DNA from: Chloroflexota bacterium
GTDB taxonomy: Bacteria; Chloroflexota; Anaerolineae; JAAEKA01
Direction: 5' to 3'
DNA length: 42,868 nt
Assembly: GCA_029558955.1 (NCBI GenBank)
Contig: JAKQCW010000146.1
Coordinates: 1 to 42,868 of the forward strand
Position numbers and translations under genes: made by a program. The notes below the pieces were generated by a model. The model was not told the origin of the DNA. It saw nothing but the letters and a program-made list of their open reading frames with translations, and made no database searches. Positions within the stretch are counted from its first letter, which is position 1; each line of letters starts with the position of its first letter. Shown in pieces: positions 28,828-38,540 of the stretch.

Positions 28828-31800
28828 ATGACACATCTGACCCTCGATCTCCTCGGAACCTTCGCCGCGACGCTGGATGGGCGCGCGGTGCGTGGATTTC
28901 GCAGCAATAAAGCGCGCGGCCTGCTGGCCTACCTGGCCCTGGAGGCCGGCCGCTGGCATGAACGCAGCTTGCTGGCCACGCTCTTCTGGCCAGAGACGCC
29001 CGACGAGAGCGCGGCCAACAACCTGCGGCTGACCCTGCACCGTCTGCGGCGCGCGCTGGATGAGACGGCCCCCGGCGCGGCCGACGCGCTCCTGCACACC
29101 CGGGGCGGCCAGGTCATGCTCAACGCCGCCGCCCTGACCCTGGACGTGGCCCTCTTTCAGGCTGCACTGGCCCAGGTCGCGGCTCACCGCCACCCGGACG
29201 CCGGCCAATGTCCAGCCTGCGTGCAGCGCCTGGAGCACGCAGCAGCGCTCTACCGCGGCGAGCTGCTGGCCGGCTTCGGGCTGGCCGACGCCCCACCCTT
29301 CGAGGAATGGCTGCTGGTGCAGCGCGAGCGGCTGGCCCATCAGTGCATCTCCGCCCTGCACACCCTGGCGGCCGCCTTTGAGGCGCAGGGAGAACACGAG
29401 CGGGCCTTTCTGTGCGCCGCGCGTCAGGTGGAGATGGACCCATTCCGCGAGGAGGCCTATCGTCAGGCCATGACCGCGTTGGCGGCCAGCGGCCAGCGCG
29501 GCGAGGCCTTGGCCTGGCACCAAAACTGTGTGCGCGTTCTGGCCGACGAGTTGGGCATCGAGCCGGACCAGGAGACCACCGCCCTCTACCGGCGCATCGC
29601 CGCGGGAGATGCCCAGCAATCGACGGAAAAACCAGTTCGGCTGGCCGGCTTCCCCGCCCAGTTCACCCCGCTGGTGGGCCGGGAAAGGGAGCTGTCCATG
29701 CTGCGAGAGCGGCTGCTGGACCCAGGCTGCCGGCTGTTGACCGTGACCGGCCTGGGGGGCGTGGGCAAGACGCGCCTGGCCGTCGAAGCCGCCCGGACCG
29801 TAGCCGAGGATCAGACCAATGCCGCCCGCCGCTTCGCCGACGGCATTCATTTCGCGCCGCTGGCCAGCGTCGAATCGGCCGACTTTCTGCCGGCCGCGCT
29901 GGCCAACGCGCTGGGCATCGGGCTGCACGAGGGCGCGGATGTGGGCGCTCAGGTGATCGACTTTCTGCGTCCCAAACAGATGCTGCTGGTGCTGGACAAC
30001 TTCGAGCAGCTTCAGGCGGGGACGATCTGGCTGCTGGCGCTGCTGGAAGCCGCGCCCGGCGTCAGCGCGCTGGTCACCTCTCGCCTGCCGCTGAACCTGC
30101 GCGCCGAGCAGCGGCTGCGACTGGGCGGACTGGACCATCCCCGCCAGGCCGTGAGCGCCGACGAAGCCCTTGCCTACCCGGCCGTGTTGCTCTTCGTGCA
30201 GGCGGCGCGGCGGATGCAGCACACCTTTCGCCTCTCGCCGGCAGATACGCCGGCCGTGCTGCGCATCTGCCAACTGGTGGACGGCCGGCCGCTGGCGCTG
30301 GAGTTGGCGGCCGGCTGGCTGCGGGTCTACGACTGCGCCGAGATCGTGCAGGAGATCGAACGCAGCATCGAGTTTCTGGTCACGACGCTGCACGATGTGC
30401 CCCCCCGTCAGCGCAGCGTCTACATCATGTGGCAACACACCTGGGAGCTGCTGACCCCGACGATGCAGCATTCGCTGGTCGATCTGGCGCTCTTTCGCGG
30501 CCCCTTCAAGCTGGATGCGGCGCTGGCCGTGGCCGAGACGACGGTGGCCGACCTGGCTGCGCTGCTGGATGCGGCGCTGATCCAGCGCCGCGCCAACGGC
30601 TGGTACGAAGTCCACTCCCTGATTCGCCAGTTTGTCCTCCAACAGACGGAGCCGCCGGCGGCAGGGAAGCGCGCCAAGGCCCAGCGCCGCCATAGCCAGT
30701 ATCACCTGGCCTATCTGGCCGCCAGGGAACCGGAGCTGACCGGGCCAGAGCCGCATCTGGCCGTGGCGCGAATTCAGCGTCGGCTGGACGACATCCGCCA
30801 CGCCTGGCGTTTGGCGGGGCAGAACGGCTGGAAAGCGGACCTGGAACAAGGCCTGGATGGCCTGGCGCGCTTCTACGATTCCAGCGGCCTGATCCAGGAG
30901 GCGCTCCAGCAGTTCGACTGGACGGTCGGACAGCTTCAAGGTTTGGAGGGCCGCGGTGTTGCCCGCCTGCACAGCCGCACCCTGACCTGGCTGGCGCATT
31001 TTCTCGAGCGCAACGGGCAGGTCGACGCGGCCTTCGAGCGCCTCCAACAGGCGCTGACGCTGGCGGAGCAGGGGGAGGACGCCGAGGCGCTGTGGGAGGC
31101 GATGAGCCTGCAAGGCGCGCTGCTGCCGCACCGCGGCCAGTTCGACCTGGCCCAGGAGCGTCTGGGGCAAGCCTGCGCCGCGTTCCTGGCGCTGGGTGAT
31201 CAGCAGCGACTGGCGGTGGCCCTGACCCGGCTGGGGATCGTGCAGTGGCGGCATGGCGACTACGGCGCTGCGCAGGCCAGCCTGCACGAGGCCCGCAGTC
31301 TGCAAGAGAAGCTGCACAACCGCTTGGGCCTGGCGAGAATCCTGCGCACGCTGGGCGGCATCGCTTTCGAGCAGAAGAAGCTGGATCAGGCGCTGACCTG
31401 CGCACTGGAAGCGCGCCAGATCTATGAAACAGTGGGCGACCGGGCCAGCGTAGCCCTGTTGGACGGCAATCTGGCCCTGCTCAGCCGGGAACAGGGACGC
31501 TACGACGAGGCGCTGGCCTACAACCAGAACGACCTGGATCACGCCGCGGCCACCGGCGACCGCCTCGGCGAAGCGGTCGCGCTGGGCAATCAGGGCAGCA
31601 TCCTGTGGGACGCCGGCCGGCTGGACGAGGCGCTGGACGCTTTTCAGCGCGCCCAGCGCCTGGCGGAGGAGACGGGGAACGACTGGGAGGCTGCCCGCCA
31701 TCTGGCCGCCGCGGCCTCGACGCGGGCAGCCCGCGCCGAACGCCAGCAGGCGCTGGCCGATCTCCTGCGCGCCTTGCCGGCGCTGCGTTCCCAAAGCGCT

Positions 31801-32184
31801 CCCTTTTACCTGGTCGGTCCCCTGCTGGACGCGGCCGAGCTGCTGATCGACGCTGGCGACCTGGCGGCCGCGCGCGGCTGCCTCCGCGAGGGAGGACAGT
31901 TGGCGCAGGAGATGGGGCTGGCGGACAAGATACTGTGGCAGGGGATTCTGGAGGCGCGGCTGCTGCACGCCGAGGGAAACAGCCAGGCCGCGCTGGCGCG
32001 GCTGCGCCCCTTGGTCGCCGAAGCCAGCGACCTGGAGCAGCAGGCATTGGCCCGCTTCTGGCTGTGGCGGGTAGGCCAGGAAGAGGCCGACTGGGCCGCG
32101 GCCGTCGCGCTCTATCAGACCCTTAACCGACAACTCCCCAAATTCGAGTATCAACAGCAACTGGAAGCGCTGAAGCGGCGCTGA
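28828..32184 (+). CDS. BTAD/NB-ARC/TPR transcriptional regulator (SARP-LAL-like)
   Basis: The 1,118-residue protein begins with a winged-helix part (LDLLGTFAATLDGRAVRGFR, then RGLLAYLALE and RLTLHRLRRAL), followed by the BTAD helical domain to about 255. A linker leads to an STAND-type NTPase: Walker A GLGGVGKT at 308-315, Walker B LLVLDN at 386-391, VTSRLPL as sensor and PLALELAAGWLR as the GxP-like motif. The last 450 residues are tetratricopeptide-like repeats (for example AQASLHEARSLQEKLHNRLG, DQALTCALEARQIYETVGDR). Relatives such as AfsR-type regulators activate neighbouring genes after ATP-dependent oligomerisation on a ligand sensed by the repeats. It is divergent from the small and giant genes, which makes those its obvious candidate targets. 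The start is fixed by the nearly leaderless promoter and the MTHLTLDLLG opening typical of the family. Confidence 0.92.
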   Translation: MTHLTLDLLGTFAATLDGRAVRGFRSNKARGLLAYLALEAGRWHERSLLATLFWPETPDESAANNLRLTLHRLRRALDETAPGAADALLHTRGGQVMLNAAALTLDVALFQAALAQVAAHRHPDAGQCPACVQRLEHAAALYRGELLAGFGLADAPPFEEWLLVQRERLAHQCISALHTLAAAFEAQGEHERAFLCAARQVEMDPFREEAYRQAMTALAASGQRGEALAWHQNCVRVLADELGIEPDQETTALYRRIAAGDAQQSTEKPVRLAGFPAQFTPLVGRERELSMLRERLLDPGCRLLTVTGLGGVGKTRLAVEAARTVAEDQTNAARRFADGIHFAPLASVESADFLPAALANALGIGLHEGADVGAQVIDFLRPKQMLLVLDNFEQLQAGTIWLLALLEAAPGVSALVTSRLPLNLRAEQRLRLGGLDHPRQAVSADEALAYPAVLLFVQAARRMQHTFRLSPADTPAVLRICQLVDGRPLALELAAGWLRVYDCAEIVQEIERSIEFLVTTLHDVPPRQRSVYIMWQHTWELLTPTMQHSLVDLALFRGPFKLDAALAVAETTVADLAALLDAALIQRRANGWYEVHSLIRQFVLQQTEPPAAGKRAKAQRRHSQYHLAYLAAREPELTGPEPHLAVARIQRRLDDIRHAWRLAGQNGWKADLEQGLDGLARFYDSSGLIQEALQQFDWTVGQLQGLEGRGVARLHSRTLTWLAHFLERNGQVDAAFERLQQALTLAEQGEDAEALWEAMSLQGALLPHRGQFDLAQERLGQACAAFLALGDQQRLAVALTRLGIVQWRHGDYGAAQASLHEARSLQEKLHNRLGLARILRTLGGIAFEQKKLDQALTCALEARQIYETVGDRASVALLDGNLALLSREQGRYDEALAYNQNDLDHAAATGDRLGEAVALGNQGSILWDAGRLDEALDAFQRAQRLAEETGNDWEAARHLAAAASTRAARAERQQALADLLRALPALRSQSAPFYLVGPLLDAAELLIDAGDLAAARGCLREGGQLAQEMGLADKILWQGILEARLLHAEGNSQAALARLRPLVAEASDLEQQALARFWLWRVGQEEADWAAAVALYQTLNRQLPKFEYQQQLEALKRR

Positions 32185-32194
32185 GGACAAACTG

Positions 32195-32404
32195 ATGTGC
32201 AGAAGTATCAAACAACTCCGCAACCCGACCCAACCGCCCAATGACGCTGAGATCGAAGCGGCCGCCTTGCAGTTCGTGCGCAAGGTCAGCGGCTACCGCG
32301 TCCCCTCGGTCGCCAATCAGGCGGCCTTCGACGCGGCTGTGGCTGAGATCGCCGGCGCAACGCGGCGCCTGCTGGATAACCTGGTCGTCCGCGGCCAGGC
32401 ATGA
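32195..32404 (+). CDS. DUF2277 family protein
   Basis: The 69-residue protein MCRSIKQLRNPTQPPNDAEI.. continues with AAALQFVRKVSGYRVPS, NQAAFDAAV and ATRRLLDNLV, the hallmark blocks of DUF2277. Its length matches the family. The function is unknown; the fold is thought to be small and helical. It starts ten bases after the regulator stop with GAGGAC upstream of the ATG, so it is probably translated from the regulator's transcript. Confidence 0.9.
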   Translation: MCRSIKQLRNPTQPPNDAEIEAAALQFVRKVSGYRVPSVANQAAFDAAVAEIAGATRRLLDNLVVRGQA

Positions 32405-32450
32405 CCCGCCTGCCTTCGCGCGCCGCCGGCGCCTCGCCCCACTCGGCCGC

Positions 32451-32573
32451 TCAACGCTGGCAGCTTCCAATCGCCTCTGCCAGCCGGGCCGCCCCTTCAA
32501 TCAGCCGATCTGCATGGTAGTAGGCGAAACAAAGCCGCACGCAGTAGGTCAGACCGCCTTTAGGCGCCTTGCA
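32451..32573 (-). pseudogene. C-terminal remnant of a class I/II aminotransferase
   Basis: On the minus strand a 40-codon open stretch ending in TGA at 32451 reads APKGGLTYCVRLCFAYYHAD followed by RLIEGAARLAEAIG. PKGG and VRLCFAYY..D.LIEGA.RLAEAI are the last two conserved blocks of PLP-dependent aminotransferases of the MocR/2-aminoadipate type. They are normally separated by about 60 residues; here they are fused, so an internal deletion has occurred. An in-frame TAG lies just upstream and no start or active-site lysine region remains. The rest of 32405-32665 shows no other gene. Confidence 0.6.
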
Positions 32574-32665
32574 CTAGAATTTGCGCCTGCAACGATGTCT
32601 GCCCAGCCAATTTTGGCCTGCACATAGGCTGCAAGTGCCCGGCGCCTGAGTAGTAACGACAGTCC

Positions 32666-33076
32666 TTACAAACTGGCAGTGTTCAGCAAAGTCAGTTCAT
32701 TAACCCGTTCAAAATGGGAGAAGTTCAGTGTGAGTAATGGCAAACTGTGGGCAACGGCGGTGGCCGCAATGAACAGATCCGGCAACGCAATGAGCTGGTT
32801 CACAGCCTTCAGGTCGCGATAGATGCCTGCTGCAACCTGGACACAGGCGGAGTCAAACGGCAAGATCGGTGTAAGATCGAGCAACGCTTCGACGAATGGT
32901 CGATTGGTGGCCGTAATACCCACGCGAAACTCGAACTCGGCGATGGCCGAAATCAAGCAGTCGAACTGCTGCGCCGCCCGGAAATAGACGCTACGCTCTT
33001 TGTGCTCCCGACGCAAGTGATCGATCAAGATCGACGTGTCAATCAGAATTCGCTGACGGTCCATTGGTTCATCCAC
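32666..33076 (-). CDS. PIN-domain toxin, VapC-like
   Basis: The 136-residue protein has the PIN ribonuclease layout: LIDTSILIDHL near the N-terminus with the first catalytic Asp, SAIAEFEFRVG with the second acid, and LPDLFIAATA with the third. The last block reads TLNFSHFERV where most VapC proteins have N-x-x-D-F, so the fourth acidic position is His. VapC toxins cleave tRNA or rRNA and are held in check by a cognate antitoxin. A GTG start at 33076 has GAGGTG five bases upstream; an ATG at 33064 is the alternative. Either way the start overlaps the antitoxin gene's end, the normal arrangement for coupled translation. Confidence 0.88.
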   Translation of the reverse strand: MDEPMDRQRILIDTSILIDHLRREHKERSVYFRAAQQFDCLISAIAEFEFRVGITATNRPFVEALLDLTPILPFDSACVQVAAGIYRDLKAVNQLIALPDLFIAATAVAHSLPLLTLNFSHFERVNELTLLNTASL

Positions 33077-33279
33077 TCCCTCACCTCGGCAAATCCCTTC
33101 AGATCTTCATCGGACAATGTAGGCGCGGCCAGAAGCAGGTCTTCAAGCAGCGCTGGCCCCTGTTCATCCTCTTCCACCGGCAGGATGATCACTTCCACCC
33201 GTCTGCCGGAAAAGTGCGCCGGTAACTTGACCGTAACTGCACCAGCTATCACCTCTTGCACACTCCGAACGGCAATCAT
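33043..33279 (-). CDS. Antitoxin partner of the PIN toxin, VapB-like
   Basis: The 78-residue protein starts MIAVRSVQEVIAGAVTVKLP and continues GRRVEVIILPVEED, an AbrB/swapped-hairpin-like N-terminus expected to bind DNA. It has an acidic helical C-terminus (LSDEDLKGFAEVREWMNQW) that would thread into the toxin. AAGGAGAG before the ATG gives a strong start. It precedes and overlaps the PIN gene. The exact VapB subfamily is not clear. Autoregulation through the promoter at 33362-33391 is expected for such pairs. Confidence 0.8.
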   Translation of the reverse strand: MIAVRSVQEVIAGAVTVKLPAHFSGRRVEVIILPVEEDEQGPALLEDLLLAAPTLSDEDLKGFAEVREWMNQWTVSEF

Positions 33280-33361
33280 AGCACTCTCCTTGCAAGTCCT
33301 CCTGATGGCGCAGCGCGCTGCTCAGGACACGTATTCGAGTTCGAGTCTCAATCACAGTTGG

Positions 33362-33391
33362 ATTATACCATAGGCTGGGCGACAAAAACAA
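33362..33391 (-). promoter_or_regulatory. Promoter of the toxin-antitoxin pair
   Basis: On the minus strand a consensus TATAAT (complement of 33362-33367) with TTGTTT eighteen bases upstream (33386-33391). The start would be near 33355, about 75 bases before the antitoxin ATG. The -35 box lies in the T-run of the pgk terminator. Confidence 0.45.
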
Positions 33392-33421
33392 CGCCGGCCA
33401 CCCGCATGGGGCAGCCGGCGT
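33384..33421 (-). terminator. Intrinsic terminator of pgk
   Basis: On the minus strand ACGCCGGC (33414-33421) pairs with GCCGGCGT (33391-33398) around a 15-base loop and is followed by TTGTTTTT. It lies 31 bases past the pgk stop. This is the only hairpin in the window with a proper T-run. Confidence 0.8.
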
Positions 33422-33451
33422 CGATAATCAGCCGCTCATCGACCTGCTGGT

Positions 33452-34645
<1,194 letters not shown>

Positions 34646-34671
34646 TGGGGATCCTCCTAAAATACATAACA

Positions 34672-35851
<1,180 letters not shown>

Positions 35852-35938
35852 CTAGCCTCCTTAGAGCTAACTCTGCTTTGATGCTTATTGGCAGGACGCG
35901 CAGGGCGCGCCGCCACGGATTGCCTCTATCTGCGGCAT

Positions 35939-35944
35939 AGTATA
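35939..35944 (-). promoter_or_regulatory. Candidate extended -10 promoter of gap
   Basis: On the minus strand TGGTATACT, an extended -10 (TGnTATACT). No convincing -35 lies at the right distance. The start would be near 35932, giving an 84-base leader with the strong Shine-Dalgarno. Confidence 0.4.
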
Positions 35945-36011
35945 CCATACCTTGTGAGAAAATGAATATGACGCCGCGCATATCGCTGAACAGTTTCTTT
36001 CGGACAACCGC

Positions 36012-37301
36012 CTAGCGCGCCGGCTCCTGATAGATCGCGACGATGGCCTGGGCCAGCTTGGTCGAATCGTGACGCCAGGGCCGCTCCTCATCGACCACGT
36101 CGGCGGTCAGGAGGGTGTAGCCCTTGGTCTGTCCGGTGGGCAGGGCCACCGGTTCCAGGCGGGCCATCTCACCCTGGCTGGGCAGGATGTGGTCATTGGC
36201 CAGCACCGTGGTGAAAAGATCGCCCACATGCTGGCGCAGGGCGCGCACGTGGGCGTCCACGTTGAAATGGGCCGTCTCGCCCGGCTGCGTGGCCACGTTG
36301 CAGATGTAGAGCTTGCGCGCCCTGGAGGCGCGAATCGCAGCAGCGATGCCGGGCACCAGCAGATTGGGCAACACGCTGGTGAAGAGGCTGCCAGGGCCGG
36401 CGATGATCAGATCAGCCTGCAAGATGGCCTTGACCGCCTCAGGGTAGGCCGGCGCCGTCTCAGGCTCCAGAAACACCCGCACGATCTCGCGCTGCGCCGA
36501 GGGGATGGCCGACTCGCCGATCACCCGCTCCCAGCCATGGCCGTCGTGGACGCTCTCCACCCGCAGGTCGGCAGCCAGCGTCACCTGTTTGAGCGTCGAG
36601 GGGATCACCTGGCCGCGCACGGCCAGCACGCGGCTGGACTCCACCACCCCCTGCTCGAAGCTGCCGGCGATCTCGCTCATGGCCGCGATGAAGAGGTTGC
36701 CGAAGCTGTGCCCGCCCAGGCCGTACTGGTCGCCAAAACGGTACTGAAAGAGCTGGCCCGTGACCCCCTCCTCCTCGGACAGCGCCACCAGGCACTGGCG
36801 GATGTCGCCTGGCGGCAACATGCCGGTGGCCTGGCGCAGCTTGCCGGAGCTGCCGCCGTCGTCAGCCACCGAAACGATGGCGGTGATGTTGTCGGAGTAC
36901 TGTTTGAGGCCGCGCAGCAGGGTAGAGAGCCCGGTGCCGCCCCCCAGCGCGACGATCTTCGGCCCACGGCGCCGGCGATGATGCTGATAGACCCGCTCGG
37001 CCACATTGGCCTGGCTGGAGGAGAGAAAGGGATTGAGCAACGCGCGGTTGAGCCGCACCAACGCCAGCAGCACGATGCTGACCCCCAGCGTCCCCAGGAT
37101 GATGGCCCGCACCGGGCGGCTCAGAAACTGCAAGGTCAGGTAGTAGAACGCATCGGGGAGGGTCAGATCGATGTAGAGTTGGCGCAGCAAATAGGCCAGC
37201 CCCAGGCTAATCAGCACAATGCCAGCCATCAGCAGAAGCAGCCACCGCTTGACGTGCATGCCCGGCCGCAGCCACATCCAGGGTGAATGACGCCCGTTCA
37301 T
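36012..37301 (-). CDS. YvcK/CofD-like gluconeogenesis factor with membrane anchor
   Basis: The 429-residue protein has two hydrophobic helices (about 19-39 and 66-84) followed by the YvcK/CofD-like domain. That domain opens KIVALGGGTGLSTLLRGL (GGGTG at 120-124), then IVSVADDGGSSGKLR, LPPGDIRQCLVAL, GHSFGNLFIAAM and LIIAGPGSLFTSVLPNLLVPG. YvcK proteins bind UDP-sugars and are needed for growth on gluconeogenic carbon sources and for correct cell-wall synthesis; they are not 2-phospho-lactate transferases despite the fold. N-terminal membrane helices are an addition relative to the Bacillus protein. I chose the ATG at 37301 because TATAAT ends eight bases before it, so an upstream start at 37337 would not be transcribed from that promoter. 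The next genes, gap and pgk, fit a central-carbon theme. Confidence 0.88.
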   Translation of the reverse strand: MNGRHSPWMWLRPGMHVKRWLLLLMAGIVLISLGLAYLLRQLYIDLTLPDAFYYLTLQFLSRPVRAIILGTLGVSIVLLALVRLNRALLNPFLSSSQANVAERVYQHHRRRRGPKIVALGGGTGLSTLLRGLKQYSDNITAIVSVADDGGSSGKLRQATGMLPPGDIRQCLVALSEEEGVTGQLFQYRFGDQYGLGGHSFGNLFIAAMSEIAGSFEQGVVESSRVLAVRGQVIPSTLKQVTLAADLRVESVHDGHGWERVIGESAIPSAQREIVRVFLEPETAPAYPEAVKAILQADLIIAGPGSLFTSVLPNLLVPGIAAAIRASRARKLYICNVATQPGETAHFNVDAHVRALRQHVGDLFTTVLANDHILPSQGEMARLEPVALPTGQTKGYTLLTADVVDEERPWRHDSTKLAQAIVAIYQEPAR

Positions 37302-37308
37302 GGCCCGT

Positions 37309-37314
37309 ATTATA
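37309..37314 (-). promoter_or_regulatory. -10 box of the yvcK-like gene, probably leaderless
   Basis: On the minus strand a consensus TATAAT whose last base is eight bases from the ATG at 37301, so transcription would start at or next to the A of the start codon. GTGGCA seventeen bases upstream is a fair -35. No Shine-Dalgarno exists. Confidence 0.5.
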
Positions 37315-37330
37315 TCCGCGCCTGTGCCAA

Positions 37331-37359
37331 TTGCCACATTTCGCCCGCGCCGTTATAAT
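37331..37359 (+). promoter_or_regulatory. Promoter of the YdjM-like gene and rsmD, probably leaderless
   Basis: TTGCCA (37331-37336), a 17-base spacer and a consensus TATAAT (37354-37359), nine bases from the ATG at 37368. It is back-to-back with the minus-strand promoter at 37309-37314 and shares the same 66-base gap. Confidence 0.6.
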
Positions 37360-37367
37360 AGCTGACC

Positions 37368-37907
37368 ATGTTACCACCCGGACACATCGAATTCACCTGG
37401 GCCTCCCTGAACCTGTTGCAGCGCCAATTCGGCCTCTTCGAGGACGCCGATTACCGGTTGGCCGCGCTGGCGGCCGTCTTGCCAGACCTGATCGACAAGC
37501 CGCTGGCCACCTTCGTGTTGACCGACGCCGAGGCCGCGCTGCTCTACAGCCACACTGCGCTGCTGCACGGCGGCGTCTGGCTGGCGGCCGCAGCCACAGG
37601 CCAGCTTGAACGCAACCTGCCCTACCTGCTGGCCTTTTCAGGCCATCTGCTGGCCGACCGCATGTGGAAATTCCGCCAGACCCTATGCTGGCCCCTGCGC
37701 GGCCGGCGCTTTCACCGCTGGAAGCATGTCGGCTCACCGGAGGCGATCGTGCAGGCCTATCTCGCGATCATCCGCGACAAGCCGGTGTTGCTGACCTTCG
37801 AAGCGCTCGGCGCGCTGCTGCTGGCCTGGTTCATCCTCGACCGCGGGCTGTGGCAGGGAGAGACGCTGGCCGCGTTCATCAAGACAGGCACATTCAGTGA
37901 AACGTGA
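37368..37907 (+). CDS. YdjM-like membrane-bound metal-dependent hydrolase
   Basis: The 179-residue protein has the ordered polar residues of the LexA-binding, inner-membrane putative hydrolase family: H6 in PGHIEF, D40 and D43 in PDLIDKP, H62 in YSHTALLH, and H93/D97 in GHLLADRMW. Together they could form a metal site next to the membrane. Hydrophobic stretches occur at about 31-41, 64-78, 85-97 and 144-158. The substrate is unknown for the whole family; phosphatase-like chemistry on lipids has been suggested for relatives. rsmD follows after nine bases with no Shine-Dalgarno, so the two share a transcript. Confidence 0.8.
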   Translation: MLPPGHIEFTWASLNLLQRQFGLFEDADYRLAALAAVLPDLIDKPLATFVLTDAEAALLYSHTALLHGGVWLAAAATGQLERNLPYLLAFSGHLLADRMWKFRQTLCWPLRGRRFHRWKHVGSPEAIVQAYLAIIRDKPVLLTFEALGALLLAWFILDRGLWQGETLAAFIKTGTFSET

Positions 37908-37916
37908 GCCGCAGCC

Positions 37917-38513
37917 ATGCGCGTGATAGCCGGCGCGGCCAAAGGCCGCCCTCTGCAAAGCGTCCCCGGCGACTCGACCCGGCCCATCGCCGATCGCGTC
38001 AAGTCGGCGCTGTTCAGCATCCTCGAGTCGCAGGAGGCGATCCGCGGCCATCGCTGGCTGGATCTGTTCGGCGGCACCGGCGCGGTGGGCATCGAGGCGC
38101 TCAGCCGCGGCGCGGCCAGCGTCGTTTTCGTGGAAAAGGATGGCCGCGCGGTGCAGACGCTGGGCCAGAATCTGCGCAGCACCGGCGTGGGCGAGGGCGG
38201 GCGCTCCCACGTGGTGCGCGGCGACGCGTTCGCCTATCTGGCGCGGCCGGAGATCGTCCCCTTCGATTTGATCTACATCGCCCCGCCGCAGTACAAAGAG
38301 CTGTGGCAGAAGGCGCTGCTGGCCATCGACGCCCGACCGGAGCTGTTGACCCCACGCGGCCAGGCGGTGGTGCAGATCTTCCCCAAGGAGGACAACCCTG
38401 ACCTGCCCCTGGTCAACCTGGTGCGCTACGATGAACGTCAATACGGCAGCACGCGCCTGATGTTCTACACCCGCCCCTCGGCGCTGGCTGAAGAGCGCTC
38501 GGCAACGGACTGA
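37917..38513 (+). CDS. rsmD: RsmD-like 16S rRNA (guanine-N2) methyltransferase
   Basis: The 198-residue protein opens MRVIAGAAKGRPLQSVPGDS with TRPIADRVKSALFSIL, the conserved N-terminal part of RsmD. The SAM-binding motif I is DLFGGTGAVGIEAL at 49-62, and VVFVEKDGRAV is motif II. RsmD methylates G966 of 16S rRNA during 30S assembly. In place of the usual D-P-P-Y of motif IV the sequence has APPQY at 122-126 (DLIYIAPPQYKELW), so the catalytic-side Asp/Asn is missing. The length and all other blocks are normal, so the gene is intact. It may be an active lineage variant or have changed activity. Confidence 0.85.
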   Translation: MRVIAGAAKGRPLQSVPGDSTRPIADRVKSALFSILESQEAIRGHRWLDLFGGTGAVGIEALSRGAASVVFVEKDGRAVQTLGQNLRSTGVGEGGRSHVVRGDAFAYLARPEIVPFDLIYIAPPQYKELWQKALLAIDARPELLTPRGQAVVQIFPKEDNPDLPLVNLVRYDERQYGSTRLMFYTRPSALAEERSATD

Positions 38514-38540
38514 CAACTCCTGAGCAGAGGCAGTCGCCGC

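Noticed and set aside
28771..32283. A 1,170-codon minus-strand frame opposite the BTAD regulator
   Set aside because: Same reason: a shadow frame of low-complexity Gln/Arg/Gly composition; the plus frame has winged-helix, Walker and TPR patterns.
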